A stretch of 64,000 bases of DNA. Origin: Lysinibacillus capsici (lineage in GTDB: Bacteria > Bacillota > Bacilli > Bacillales_A > Planococcaceae). The DNA is taken from positions 124,001 through 188,000 of the forward strand of contig NZ_PXXX01000010.1 in assembly GCF_003367505.1 (NCBI RefSeq), written 5' to 3'. Shown here one piece after another: positions 46,799-57,381 of this stretch (the first letter of the stretch is position 1; each line of letters begins with the position of its first letter). The translations under genes were made by a program, and so were the position numbers. The notes beneath the pieces were generated by a model that had not been told where the DNA came from, searched no databases, and saw only the letters and a program-made list of their open reading frames with translations.

Positions 46799-47614
46799 CT
46801 ATGAACAGAAAATATGCTCTCCAATTTGTTTGATTTGTGGACGTGACCAAATCCATTTGCTCGTTGCAGTTTTTGGATTGAAATAATACAATGCATTTTC
46901 AGAAGGGTCCCAGCCGTTCATGGCATCAATAACCGCTTCTTTCGCTCGCTCATTTGGCTCAAGCCAAATTTGCCCATCTGCAACGGCCGTAAATGCTAAC
47001 GGTTGGAAAATGATACCTGAAATAGTATTCGGGAAATCTGGGCTTTCCAAACGATTTAAAATAACTGCGGCAACCGCTACTTGTCCTTCATATGGTTCTC
47101 CCCTTGCCTCTCCATATACCGCATTCGCCATTAGCTGTAAATCACGCTCTGTATATTTGGGAGGAACTTGTGTCTGTGTTCCATTATTATTACTACTTCC
47201 ACTACTATTGCTACTGCCACCACTAGTATTCTTTTTCACTTGCTGATCAAGTGGCTGCCCACCATAATAAGTAAATTGATTTCCTGCATTTAATTGAGCT
47301 TTCACCCATTTTTCGTCATAATCTGAATTGCCCGTTAACGCTTTCTTTGTCTTAGCGCCTGCAATTCCGTCTACTGGTAACCCATAATTTTCTTGGAAAT
47401 TACGTAAAGCCCAGTATGTGTTGTAGCCAAATTTGCCATCAATTTTACTCTTATAAAAACCTAAGTATTGTAGCCTCGCTTGCAATTCAACGACATCATC
47501 TCCATAGGCACCCCGAGTAATTTGCTGATCGCTAAATGCATTCGCATCATTTTGAGGAATCGCAATTATACTAATTCCTAATATTAAAGCAAAAAGTATG
47601 CTTACTAAACGCAC
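46799..47614 (-). CDS. sleB: Spore cortex-lytic enzyme SleB
   Basis: 271 aa from a GTG at 47614, with AAAGGAG 8 nt upstream. Signal peptide to about residue 25, a peptidoglycan-binding domain (GAYGDDVVELQARLQYLGFY; GKFGYNTYWALRNFQ), a Ser/Asn/Gly linker, then the lytic transglycosylase domain (LMANAVYGEARGEPYEGQVA with catalytic Glu; AVAAVILNRLESP). Degrades muramic-lactam-containing cortex in germination. A sigma-G-like promoter lies upstream. Confidence 0.96.
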   Translation of the reverse strand: MRLVSILFALILGISIIAIPQNDANAFSDQQITRGAYGDDVVELQARLQYLGFYKSKIDGKFGYNTYWALRNFQENYGLPVDGIAGAKTKKALTGNSDYDEKWVKAQLNAGNQFTYYGGQPLDQQVKKNTSGGSSNSSGSSNNNGTQTQVPPKYTERDLQLMANAVYGEARGEPYEGQVAVAAVILNRLESPDFPNTISGIIFQPLAFTAVADGQIWLEPNERAKEAVIDAMNGWDPSENALYYFNPKTATSKWIWSRPQIKQIGEHIFCS

Positions 47615-47635
47615 TTTTATCACTCCTTTTTTTTA

Positions 47636-47664
47636 TAGCTTGAAACAAAAGGAGTATTTTATAC
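47636..47664 (-). promoter_or_regulatory. Candidate sigma-G promoter of sleB-ypeB
   Basis: GTATA (47660-47664), 17-bp spacer, CAAGCTA (47636-47642) on the minus strand; the -10 matches five of seven forespore-consensus positions. sleB is known as sigma-G-dependent in B. subtilis. Confidence 0.45.
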
Positions 47665-47680
47665 ATGATAAAAATGAAAT

Positions 47681-47714
47681 AAAGCGTAGAAATCTTTGAC
47701 GATTTCTACGCTTT
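47681..47714 (-). terminator. Terminator of prsW
   Basis: Perfect 13-bp stem (47681-47693 with 47702-47714), overlapping the prsW stop, followed on the minus strand by ATTTCATTTTTA. Confidence 0.8.
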
Positions 47715-48387
47715 ATATTTTCTTTTGCATATGAAGATGCTGCACCAGATGATAATGTGCAAGCTTCACTTTACGCAAGCCAAACCACCATAAAAACAAC
47801 ATAAAAGGAATCATTAAATAAACCCAGTGACCTTTGAATGATAATATTGTATTGTATAGAATGTGAAGTACGACTGGTGCACAAAGCGCCATAGCAATCA
47901 TCTCTTTTGTCTTAACAAGTTTCGAAAACTTAGCCCGTCCATAATAATAGCCCATTACGACACCGAACAAAGCATGACTCGATACTGGTAATAAGGCTCG
48001 CATAAATGCCGTGTCTAAGCCAAATGAAAGTAAATAAAGAACATTTTCAATCGTAGCAAAGCCAAGTGAAATGCTTGCCCCGTACAATATACCATCGTAA
48101 GGGTCATCAAATTCTATATGATTATAGATGGCAATTAATAGCACAAACCATTTAAAAAATTCTTCAATGACACTTGAAAATAGTACGTCTTGAAGATAAA
48201 GATATCGAAAAACCCCTTCCTCTGTTAATACATACTGTAAAAACATGATTGGGAACGTTAAAAATGCGCCGTATAAAAACGTTTGTAGTAAAGTTCTTCT
48301 TGGCTCCGTAGCCATCTGATTGCGCAAATAGAAATAACTAAAAAGCGCTAGACCGGGAGCAATGGCAGCAGATAATAAAATGATCAT
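47713..48387 (-). CDS. prsW: PrsW-family membrane protease
   Basis: 224 aa from the ATG at 48387, with GGAG 8 nt upstream. Multi-helix protein with the three PrsW/CPBP motifs: EEFFKW (glutamate pair, about residue 75), LPVSSHALFGVVMG (His), and VLHILYNTI (His). In B. subtilis PrsW makes the first cut in anti-sigma factor RsiW, activating sigma-W. Lies upstream of sleB as in B. subtilis. Confidence 0.93.
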   Translation of the reverse strand: MIILLSAAIAPGLALFSYFYLRNQMATEPRRTLLQTFLYGAFLTFPIMFLQYVLTEEGVFRYLYLQDVLFSSVIEEFFKWFVLLIAIYNHIEFDDPYDGILYGASISLGFATIENVLYLLSFGLDTAFMRALLPVSSHALFGVVMGYYYGRAKFSKLVKTKEMIAMALCAPVVLHILYNTILSFKGHWVYLMIPFMLFLWWFGLRKVKLAHYHLVQHLHMQKKI

Positions 48388-48470
48388 GATGCCGGCTCCT
48401 TTCAACAATAGACTGCTATTATTATACCATGTAATGACAAAAAAACTTTTTAAAAGGAGATTTATTTTTT

Positions 48471-49439
48471 ATGAAAAAAACAATTTTATTAATTCATACT
48501 GGCGGCACAATCTCCATGGCGATGAGTGCTGAAGGAGCGGTCATGCCTAATAAGGAAAATCCTCTAATGAAGGAAAGTAATAAACTGGCTTCACTAGCAA
48601 GCATTATCGAAATAGAAGCTTTTAACCTTCCTTCTCCACATATTACACCGAAAGAGATGCTTTTATTGCGTAACTTGATTTTGGAACAAATTGACGCACA
48701 GCCAATTGACGGTGTGGTCATCACACACGGTACGGATACATTGGAAGAAACCGCCTATTTCTTAGAGCTAACTACGAACTTAGCCATTCCGATTGTGCTA
48801 ACAGGAGCAATGCGTTCATCTAACGAACTTGGAGCAGATGGGATTTATAATTTAGTAGAAGCAGTCCGAGTAGCTGTTGATGAAGAAGCACGTGATAAAG
48901 GTGTGCTTGTTGTGATGAATGATGAGGTTCATCTTGCTGTAAATACAACAAAAACAAGCACAAGTTCAGTAAATACTTTCCAATCTCCACAATATGGACC
49001 GATTGGCCTTATTACAAAATCCCGAATCTTATTCCATCACGCACCAATTCGTCGACAATATGTAGATGTTAACAATTTACCTAAGCGTGTCGCAATGCTA
49101 AAAGTGTACGCTGGAATGGAAGAAGATTTATTGGATGTCGTGCTTGCATGTAAATATGATGGTGTTGTGCTAGAAGGACTAGGTCAAGGGAATGTCCCGC
49201 CATCTGTTGTAAAGGGAATTGAAAGCCTTATACAACGAGACATCCCAGTTGTACTTGTTTCCCGCTGCTTTAATGGAATTGCAGAAGGTGTTTATGGCTA
49301 TATGGGCGGCGGTAAAATGCTAGAAGACTTAGGCGCCATATTCGCCACAGGTATTAATGGTCAAAAGGCACGCTTAAAATTATTAATAGGCCTTAACACA
49401 ACTGGCTCGCCTTTAAATTTAAAGGACTTTTTCTTGTAA
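48471..49439 (+). CDS. ansA: L-asparaginase, type I
   Basis: 322 aa. TGGTISM with the first catalytic Thr (residues 10-16), VVITHGTDTLEETAYFLEL with the second Thr and Asp, and LTGAMRSSNELG. Cytosolic type I enzyme: asparagine to aspartate plus ammonia. AAAAGGAG precedes the ATG. Its 3' end overlaps the fusion gene on the opposite strand by 21 bp. It fills a place where B. subtilis has other genes. Confidence 0.94.
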   Translation: MKKTILLIHTGGTISMAMSAEGAVMPNKENPLMKESNKLASLASIIEIEAFNLPSPHITPKEMLLLRNLILEQIDAQPIDGVVITHGTDTLEETAYFLELTTNLAIPIVLTGAMRSSNELGADGIYNLVEAVRVAVDEEARDKGVLVVMNDEVHLAVNTTKTSTSSVNTFQSPQYGPIGLITKSRILFHHAPIRRQYVDVNNLPKRVAMLKVYAGMEEDLLDVVLACKYDGVVLEGLGQGNVPPSVVKGIESLIQRDIPVVLVSRCFNGIAEGVYGYMGGGKMLEDLGAIFATGINGQKARLKLLIGLNTTGSPLNLKDFFL

Positions 49440-50984
49440 CGCTAAAGTCTCGATCACCTGTTCATAATAGCCCAGTATTTCGCTAAGTCGAGCCAAAGCT
49501 TCATCAAAATCTGGCTGTATCACAGAAAATTGAATGAAATTCTTTTGGCGTAAATACTGGCTTTCACCATGAACGAATAGCCCGTTTAATGCTAAATCAA
49601 TAAGTAGGTTGGCATAATTATTAGGCAATTGAACCGTTATCAACATCGGATATTGAGTAGTTGGATATTGAAATTGCATGATTGGTAGCTGCAGCAGTGA
49701 TTGAAAGCGTTGCTGTAGCTGCTCATAACGTGCTGGATAGGCTTGCAATGCAGTCTCCACATTGCTCAGTAATACAGCAGGTAATGTAAATGGTATGACA
49801 CCTTGCTGATAATTTGCTAAATCAAGATAAGCGGGTAGATCGGCAGATGGGGGTGCAAGTGATTGCGAAAATACAAATGCTAGCCCACTTAACGCACCAA
49901 TGGCCTTACCACTCACAGCCGTAGCTAAATAGCAGTCCTGTAAAGAGAACGGCATGGCACCGAACGAACTAATACAATCTATACATAACTTTACATTGTA
50001 TTGTTTAGCAAGCTTTTTAAGAATATCTAAGTTATTACAAGTTCCCGTGGAAGTCTCACCATGTACTGCCAACATCCACTGATAAGACCCCGTCTCAAGC
50101 TGTGAAGCCAGTTCTTTGTCATCAAATACTGTTCCCCATTCTTTTTCTACCACATCATAATGTAATGACCAACGAGCGGCTTGCTTCTGTAAACGTTCAC
50201 CGAATTCTCCATTTGTGAGAATAAGCCCTTTTCCTAATTGCTGTGCCTTTAGTTGTGCAAGCATTACTTCATTTGCTAGCGTTCCCGTTCCTACGATTAC
50301 ACCAACATGATTGGACTTCGATAAATGCAGTAACCTCTTCTGCACTCGTTCATAAAGCGCATAAAAAGGTAATGAACGATGTGATAAATCTGAATGAGCA
50401 ATTGTCTCTAATTGCCTCACCGGCCCAGGATAAAATGTAGAGGGTTCCGTCGTTAGTCTATGTTGTAATGATTGTTCAAATTCATGTCTAGTGAGCACCA
50501 TCGGTAAAAACATCGCACCCTCTTCCCCGACAGCTGGTGCAAACTGCTTAAAACCCATCTGCTTATATAGTTTTTCCTCTCTCGTTGTACCTGAAATCAC
50601 TGCAGCAGAATAGCCTTTTTCGTAGGCAAATGTAGTTAAGGCCTGAGTAAGCTTCAATAGAACTCGACCCGTTCGATAACCTTTCTTCACGGAAAGCAAA
50701 CGAATTTCACAAAGCTTCTCACAATTTTCCTTCGATAAATACTGCTCGACCTTACCAATCTTTTCATCAATAGAAAATGGTCGTTGATCTCTAAACGCCA
50801 CCATGCCAATTAATTCTGTTTGCTTATAAACAACGACATAGGTATTCTCCTGATGAAATCGATCTACTTTTTTTCGCGATGCATTTACCTCATGCTGAGG
50901 AATTTCTTCTACAAATGTTTCATAATTCAATCGAGCAATCGCCTCAAATTCTTCATTTGTTTTGGCAATTTTACACCAATACAT
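49419..50984 (-). CDS. GNAT acyltransferase fused to a class V aminotransferase
   Basis: 521 aa if started at the ATG 50984; the GTG three codons earlier (50993) overlaps the plsY stop. Residues 1-170 are a GNAT fold resembling N-acyl amino acid/autoinducer synthases at the start (ARLNYETFVEEIPQHE), with KKGYRTGRVLLKL as the CoA-binding loop and LYKQMGFKQ. Residues 190-515 form a class V PLP domain: GTGTLANEVMLAQL, AVHGETSTGTCNN, CIDCISSFGAMPF and SGKAIGALSGLAF with the PLP Lys, like alanine-glyoxylate or aminoethylphosphonate aminotransferases. I recall no characterised protein with this pairing. Translationally coupled to plsY. Function unknown; acylation plus transamination of one substrate is the simplest guess. 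Confidence 0.85.
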   Translation of the reverse strand: MYWCKIAKTNEEFEAIARLNYETFVEEIPQHEVNASRKKVDRFHQENTYVVVYKQTELIGMVAFRDQRPFSIDEKIGKVEQYLSKENCEKLCEIRLLSVKKGYRTGRVLLKLTQALTTFAYEKGYSAAVISGTTREEKLYKQMGFKQFAPAVGEEGAMFLPMVLTRHEFEQSLQHRLTTEPSTFYPGPVRQLETIAHSDLSHRSLPFYALYERVQKRLLHLSKSNHVGVIVGTGTLANEVMLAQLKAQQLGKGLILTNGEFGERLQKQAARWSLHYDVVEKEWGTVFDDKELASQLETGSYQWMLAVHGETSTGTCNNLDILKKLAKQYNVKLCIDCISSFGAMPFSLQDCYLATAVSGKAIGALSGLAFVFSQSLAPPSADLPAYLDLANYQQGVIPFTLPAVLLSNVETALQAYPARYEQLQQRFQSLLQLPIMQFQYPTTQYPMLITVQLPNNYANLLIDLALNGLFVHGESQYLRQKNFIQFSVIQPDFDEALARLSEILGYYEQVIETLALQEKVL

Positions 50985-50989
50985 TTCCT

Positions 50990-51550
50990 TCACTTCCCTC
51001 TTTTCAATGATTCCTGAATATTAGACATATGCTTAATAAGCATACACACGATTGCCATGATTAAAAGTCCATATGGCTCTAATTTCCCTGCTTGAATAAT
51101 TGCGGCTATATAAAAAGCAAAGCCCCCAACCATGCCAAGTGTCAGACTTCTAGTAAAGGCCGATATAAGTGCTGTACCAATAATCATCCATAAAAAAAGA
51201 CTTGGCGATAAGGCGAGACCCACACCAATAAAAGTAGCTACACCTTTCCCTCCATTCCATTTCAGCCAAATCGGAAATAGATGCCCTATTATCACCCATG
51301 CAGCTCCGCCAATAAGGACCCATTCATCCAATTGCCACATGCGTCCTAATCCGACAACAAGTACACCTTTTAATGAATCGCCAAGAAGAGTCAAAATAAA
51401 CGCTGTTTTCCCAATCACACTTCCCGCATTACGCGCGCCTAAATTTTTACTACGCTCTTCCTGCAAATTGACACCGTATATCTTACCAACGAAATAAGCC
51501 GTCAAGATGTTTCCTATTAAATAACTCAAGAGCCAATACAAGCCAATCAT
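50990..51550 (-). CDS. PlsY-family glycerol-3-phosphate acyltransferase paralogue
   Basis: 186 aa integral membrane protein. Motif 1 is RSKNLGARNAG (Ser34-Asn41), motif 2 GHLFPIWLKWNGGKGVAT (89-106), with LLGDSLKG between; all are PlsY signatures that use acyl-phosphate. The Arg normally after motif 1 is replaced by Gly-Ser, and it is less typical than housekeeping PlsY, so it may be a second copy with a different acceptor. AGGAGG precedes the ATG, only 8-15 nt after the ypdA terminator U-run. Its stop overlaps the possible GTG start of the fusion gene. Confidence 0.85.
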   Translation of the reverse strand: MIGLYWLLSYLIGNILTAYFVGKIYGVNLQEERSKNLGARNAGSVIGKTAFILTLLGDSLKGVLVVGLGRMWQLDEWVLIGGAAWVIIGHLFPIWLKWNGGKGVATFIGVGLALSPSLFLWMIIGTALISAFTRSLTLGMVGGFAFYIAAIIQAGKLEPYGLLIMAIVCMLIKHMSNIQESLKRGK

Positions 51551-51567
51551 TGAGTTGCCTCCTTGCT

Positions 51568-51602
51568 AAAAAGGCTGTATAAGCTACATGCCTATACAGC
51601 CT
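51568..51602 (-). terminator. Terminator of ypdA, directly upstream of plsY
   Basis: Perfect 10-bp stem (51572-51581 with 51593-51602) then TTTTT on the minus strand. The U-run ends 18 nt before the plsY ATG, leaving no room for a separate promoter. Confidence 0.88.
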
Positions 51603-51608
51603 CGATCG

Positions 51609-52574
51609 TTATTTTTTTCTCTGCTCAATAGTTCGAGCGATACATTCGCCATGGAAACGACCATTTTCAATAAAAATTTCATTGGCATTATTTCCTGCTG
51701 CAATAACACCTGCAATGAATAGTCCTTCAACATTGGTTTCCATCGTTTCAGGCGTAACATAAGGACGACCCGTTTCTTCCTCTATGTCCACTCCCATCGC
51801 TTTAATAATGGAGTGATCAGGATGATAGCCAGTCATAGCAAAAACGAAATCATTTTTTACTATTTTCTCTTGGCCCTCTACTTCTAAAACAATTTCGTGC
51901 TCACGTATTTCCAATACATTTGTATTAAAAAGCATGTCAACTTCTCCAGTTTTGACTACCCCTTCAAATTCGGGTAATACCCATGGCTTGATGCTTGGAG
52001 AGTATTCGCTGCCACGATAGGCTACGGTTACACGAGCCCCGGCTTTATTTAATTCTAACGCGGCATCTATCGCTGAATTTTTGCCGCCTATAACTAGAAC
52101 ATCCGTATCAAAAAATTCATGGCCCTCTTTAAAGTAATGGAAAACTTTAGGTAACTCCTCACCATGGATATTTAAATAATTCGGATGATCATAATAACCT
52201 GTTGCAATGACAACATAGGGCGTTTCATATATTTCCTTATCGGAGGTAACCGTGAACAAATCATTATTTTTTACAACACTTTGTACTTTTTCGAAGCGAT
52301 TAACTTGTATATTTTTTAAACGGACGACCTCTCGATAGTAGACAAGGGCTTGATTGCGTTTCGGCTTACGTCCTTCAATAATAAATGGTACATCACCAAT
52401 AGCTAACCGTTCACTCGTACTAAAAAATGTTTGATGTGTAGGGTAATGATAGATGGCATTGACGATATTTCCTTTTTCAATCACAATAGGTTGTAAACCA
52501 ATATTTTGCAAAGCTATTGCTGCTGCTAAGCCGCATGGGCCTCCTCCAACAATAATTGCATCTGCTTGCTGCAT
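51609..52574 (-). CDS. ypdA: Bacillithiol disulfide reductase YpdA (Bdr)
   Basis: 321 aa from the ATG at 52574, with GGAG 9 nt upstream; the longer frame starts at a TTG overlapping that site. FAD loop AIIVGGGPCGLAAAIALQN with the conserved Cys14 (PCGL), NADPH loop VLVIGGKNSAIDAALEL, ATGYYDHPN, and C-terminal VEGLFIAGVIAAGNN. It reduces oxidised bacillithiol, so it pairs with bshA. Confidence 0.95.
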   Translation of the reverse strand: MQQADAIIVGGGPCGLAAAIALQNIGLQPIVIEKGNIVNAIYHYPTHQTFFSTSERLAIGDVPFIIEGRKPKRNQALVYYREVVRLKNIQVNRFEKVQSVVKNNDLFTVTSDKEIYETPYVVIATGYYDHPNYLNIHGEELPKVFHYFKEGHEFFDTDVLVIGGKNSAIDAALELNKAGARVTVAYRGSEYSPSIKPWVLPEFEGVVKTGEVDMLFNTNVLEIREHEIVLEVEGQEKIVKNDFVFAMTGYHPDHSIIKAMGVDIEEETGRPYVTPETMETNVEGLFIAGVIAAGNNANEIFIENGRFHGECIARTIEQRKK

Positions 52575-52687
52575 TTCTTGACACTCCAATCGAATTTGAA
52601 CAGCAAAAATTGCTGCTCCATGCTTTCACATTATCATAGAATAGACGATACCTTTTTATTATACGCCTTCTCACACGATTTGGTTGT

Positions 52688-53446
52688 TTATTTACTCGAA
52701 ATATCAATGTCAATTATATGACATTGGGGCTTTGCACCAAATCGAAAAGGTACTAATGTCGTCCCATAGCCATTGCTTACTAAAGTCATGACACCATCAC
52801 GCTGACGATAGGAACCATTTGGATGAACACCATATGGACCGAATCTGATTTGCCCTCCGTGTAAATGTCCCCCCATCATTAAATCCGCACGATATTTAGC
52901 CCGAACTTTCGCAAAAACCTCTGGATTATGGGCGATAAAAACAACTAAATCCTGATCTCCTATCTTTGCAAAAGCTTTTTCAAAACTATATTCTTTAACA
53001 GTTGTATCCTCAATAGCACTTAACCAAAAGCTATTTTTAAGCGGAAGCTGTACGGCATCATTGACAATAATTTGAACATGGTATGCCTGTAAAATGTCCT
53101 TCAGTCTTTCTTCCCCAATTTCTCTGTCATTATTGCCCCAAATAAAATAGGTTGGTCCAAGGGACGTTAATAATGATAAATTTTCATGAATACGATCAAT
53201 CGGTGTACGGCTATCCGCAAAATCACCGCCAATAATTACTGCATCAAAATGATGTCCCTGTAACTGTGCAATCATTTTCTTACTTATTTTACGTAAATGA
53301 ACATCTGAAATAAAAAATAATCGTACCTTCTCCTGTTCACCCTGTAATGAAAGCTGGTGAGACAATACATTATTTTCATGTGCCACCTTCCACATATAAA
53401 GTGGAGGGGCGATGACTACCAAAAGAAATAGCCCTAAATATAGCAT
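52688..53446 (-). CDS. ypbG: Membrane-anchored metallophosphoesterase (YpbG-like)
   Basis: 252 aa. N-terminal helix (LYLGLFLLVVIAPPLYMW), then calcineurin-like motifs FISDVHLRK (about 45-53), IIGGDFAD, FIWGNNDRE, FIAHNPE and GGHLHGGQIRFGPYG. The substrate is unknown. Same neighbourhood as B. subtilis ypbG, near ypdA and ypbE. Confidence 0.88.
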   Translation of the reverse strand: MLYLGLFLLVVIAPPLYMWKVAHENNVLSHQLSLQGEQEKVRLFFISDVHLRKISKKMIAQLQGHHFDAVIIGGDFADSRTPIDRIHENLSLLTSLGPTYFIWGNNDREIGEERLKDILQAYHVQIIVNDAVQLPLKNSFWLSAIEDTTVKEYSFEKAFAKIGDQDLVVFIAHNPEVFAKVRAKYRADLMMGGHLHGGQIRFGPYGVHPNGSYRQRDGVMTLVSNGYGTTLVPFRFGAKPQCHIIDIDISSK

Positions 53447-53467
53447 TTTCTCACTTCTCCTTACGAC

Positions 53468-53511
53468 AGCAAAAAGGCGATTCTTCTTAAAAAACGAATC
53501 GCCTTTTTGCT
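53468..53511 (-). terminator. Terminator of ypbE
   Basis: Perfect 16-bp stem (53468-53483 with 53496-53511) containing A5/T5 tracts; sits between ypbE and the metallophosphoesterase gene. Confidence 0.82.
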
Positions 53512-53590
53512 AAATCAGACGTACGTTTTGGTGTGAACGTTTGTCTGTAATTTTATACTAGAAAACCTATATAACGATAAAAAAATTCTA

Positions 53591-54328
53591 TTAAGGTAAC
53601 TTAATGACTTGCCCAACCATTACAGTATTAGAGGACATCCCATTAGCAGCACGAATTTTAGCTAAAGTCGCTTCACTGCCATCGCCATAGTGATTTAATG
53701 CAATTCGGTATAAGTTCTCATTTGCTTTTACAGTATGTGTCGTTGCTTTAGCATTTTGTTTTGCTTCTTCCGCTTTTCTAGCCTCTTCTGCTTTTCTTGC
53801 TGCCTCTGCTTGTTGTTGAGCTATTCTTGCTTCTTCAGCTTTTCGAGCTTCTTCGGCTTTTTTTGCTGCCTCTGCCTTTTTCGCTTCTTGAGCCTTTTTC
53901 GCTTCTTCAGCAGCTTTTTGCTCCGCTGCTAACTTATCAGCATCTTTTTGAGATTGCTCTTGAGCCTTCTTATCTCCCTGAGCGTCTTGACCCTTATCAT
54001 CTTTTTCCTTATCTTTATCTGACGCAGATGCTTCTGAAGGATCTAATTCGACAACCTGTTCAGCTGTATCCTTTTCGGCTTGTTCAATCGTTTTTCCTGG
54101 TTCATAAAATTTCCAAAAATAAATAAGAATTGTTAATGGTATCAAGATAAAAATAACAAACAGAATCGTCATTAACGGTGTCTTACGTTTCGAATTTTTT
54201 GGCTTTTTGTTTTTATTACCGTTTTTATTCATTCTGGAAACTCTTGATAAGGATTGCTGTTCTTTTTGCTCATCTTCAAACGATTGACGATGCTCTTCTA
54301 TTTTATCGCGATAATCTTCTTTATTCAT
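53591..54328 (-). CDS. ypbE: LysM-domain membrane protein YpbE
   Basis: 245 aa from the ATG at 54328, with GAAAGGCGA just upstream. Cytosolic charged N-terminus, one membrane helix (TILFVIFILIPLTILIYFWK, about residues 53-72), an outward Lys/Glu/Ala-rich stalk with EEARKAEEARIAQQQAEAAR-type heptads, and a C-terminal LysM (THTVKANENLYRIALNHYGD; MVGQVIKLP) that binds peptidoglycan. Type II anchored cell-wall protein. Lies after recS, as in B. subtilis. Confidence 0.92.
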   Translation of the reverse strand: MNKEDYRDKIEEHRQSFEDEQKEQQSLSRVSRMNKNGNKNKKPKNSKRKTPLMTILFVIFILIPLTILIYFWKFYEPGKTIEQAEKDTAEQVVELDPSEASASDKDKEKDDKGQDAQGDKKAQEQSQKDADKLAAEQKAAEEAKKAQEAKKAEAAKKAEEARKAEEARIAQQQAEAARKAEEARKAEEAKQNAKATTHTVKANENLYRIALNHYGDGSEATLAKIRAANGMSSNTVMVGQVIKLP

Positions 54329-54414
54329 TCGCCTTTCCCCCAACCTTACTACGCTTTCTATCATCTCTATTATGACGAATTTTACGAAAAAAGTAAATGA
54401 CCGTCAGTTTTAGT

Positions 54415-55857
54415 CTAATTACCCATTAATAGTTGTTGCAATCGACTTTCCCACGTTGCCATTTCTACTTTCTTTTTCTCTTTTAAGCGTACTTTCTTGA
54501 TTACATCATAATGGATTCCACAATTTTCACAACAGTTTTCCGGCTTTTTCTGCAATTTTTGCCCAAAATACCCGACTAAATGTTCACGAATACAGTCTTT
54601 TGTCTGTATGATTTGAAGCATTTCATTCACTGCATTGTATTTCTCTAGTGCTAAATGATTTAATCGGACCTTCACTTGTTCCGAAGACTCTCGTTGCAGC
54701 CAATAGTCTAACACACGGAAGGCTGTCTCACTTAACTCCCCATTTTTCAGCATTTGGATGGGCTGTATTTGCTGAGATAGCAGCTCCTGGTAGCGGTCAA
54801 CATGATGTAAAGTTGGTAAATCGCCTGTCACAACAAATTTAGCCAGCTCCTCATCACCTTCAGCATACAGTAATATAGCAAGTGCAGAGTGACCATCCCG
54901 CCCTGCACGTCCAATCTCCTGCATATAATTCGCTATATTGGCAGGCATTGATTCATGAATGACCTGCCGTATATCAAGCTTATTAATGCCCATACCAAAA
55001 GCGTTTGTTGCAACAATCCAATCAAGTTCACCAGCTATAAATTGCTGTTGAATAAATTGCCGGTCCTCCACCCCATAGCCAGCATGATATGCAGCAACAC
55101 GAACGCCCTCTTGTAATAAGGCTTCGCTATATTGTTGCGCACGTTTACGTGAGGAAACATATAAAATACCAGGTCCTGCCGTTTCCGTAACATGGTGCAT
55201 GAGCCATCTAGCTTTATCAGCCTTATCCTCCACTACTACACGACCTAAATGAATATTCGGGCGGTCAACATTATACATAAACTCGAATGGTGCTTTGAGA
55301 GATAAAGTTTCCCGTATATCTCGAACAACCTTCTTTGTTGCCGTAGCAGATAATGCCAAAATTGGCGGACGATTTTCTCTCGATAGCCAGTCACCTATTC
55401 GTAAATAATCTGGTCGAAAATCAAAGCCCCATTGTGAGATACAATGTGCCTCATCTACTACGATTAAACCTAGCTTCATCTGCGCCAGTTTCTCTTGTAC
55501 CTGTTGCTGGAGCAGCATCTCTGGGGAAGTAAAAATAAAACGATATTGCTCTAAAAAATGTAATACATAACGTTTCTCTGTTAGTGATAAAAAGGAATTT
55601 AAAGCTACCACCCTCTTTTCCCCAAAACGCTTCAGCTCTTCTACTTGATCCTGCATTAATGACAGTAAGGGTGAAACAATTAGTACAGGTTTCTCTAATG
55701 TATAGGCTGGTAGCTGGTAGCAGAGTGATTTTCCCATTCCTGTTGGCAATAAGGCAATAACATCTTGTTCTTGTAGTAATGCCTCAATGACTTCTTTCTG
55801 TCCTGGCCGAAATGATGAATAACCAAAATGCTTATGCAATAATTGTTCAAGTTCCAT
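54415..55857 (-). CDS. recS: RecQ-like DNA helicase RecS
   Basis: 480 aa. Superfamily II motifs: FRPGQKEVI (Q motif), ALLPTGMGKSLCYQLP (Walker A, residues 35-50), VVDEAHCISQWGFDFRPDY (DEAH), ALSATATK, FGMGINK, and IGRAGRDG. A short RQC/zinc tail ends in NCCENC with an upstream Cys; no HRDC domain. B. subtilis has a short RecQ paralogue, RecS, at this place. Its ATG follows the ypbB stop with no gap. Confidence 0.94.
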   Translation of the reverse strand: MELEQLLHKHFGYSSFRPGQKEVIEALLQEQDVIALLPTGMGKSLCYQLPAYTLEKPVLIVSPLLSLMQDQVEELKRFGEKRVVALNSFLSLTEKRYVLHFLEQYRFIFTSPEMLLQQQVQEKLAQMKLGLIVVDEAHCISQWGFDFRPDYLRIGDWLSRENRPPILALSATATKKVVRDIRETLSLKAPFEFMYNVDRPNIHLGRVVVEDKADKARWLMHHVTETAGPGILYVSSRKRAQQYSEALLQEGVRVAAYHAGYGVEDRQFIQQQFIAGELDWIVATNAFGMGINKLDIRQVIHESMPANIANYMQEIGRAGRDGHSALAILLYAEGDEELAKFVVTGDLPTLHHVDRYQELLSQQIQPIQMLKNGELSETAFRVLDYWLQRESSEQVKVRLNHLALEKYNAVNEMLQIIQTKDCIREHLVGYFGQKLQKKPENCCENCGIHYDVIKKVRLKEKKKVEMATWESRLQQLLMGN

Positions 55858-57244
<1,387 letters not shown>

Positions 57245-57267
57245 TCTTCCGTTGATGTATATCTTAA

Positions 57268-57297
57268 AAGGCATCCTTCAGGGGATGCCTTCTTATT
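57268..57297 (+). terminator. Terminator of fer
   Basis: Perfect 9-bp stem (57268-57276 with 57283-57291), then TCTTATT. Confidence 0.8.
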
Positions 57298-57381
57298 GAT
57301 TAAAATATTGGCTATCTTTTGCATCAAGATAATAGGCATATGGTCCATTGCTATACATACCAATCTATTGGAGGAATGTGA

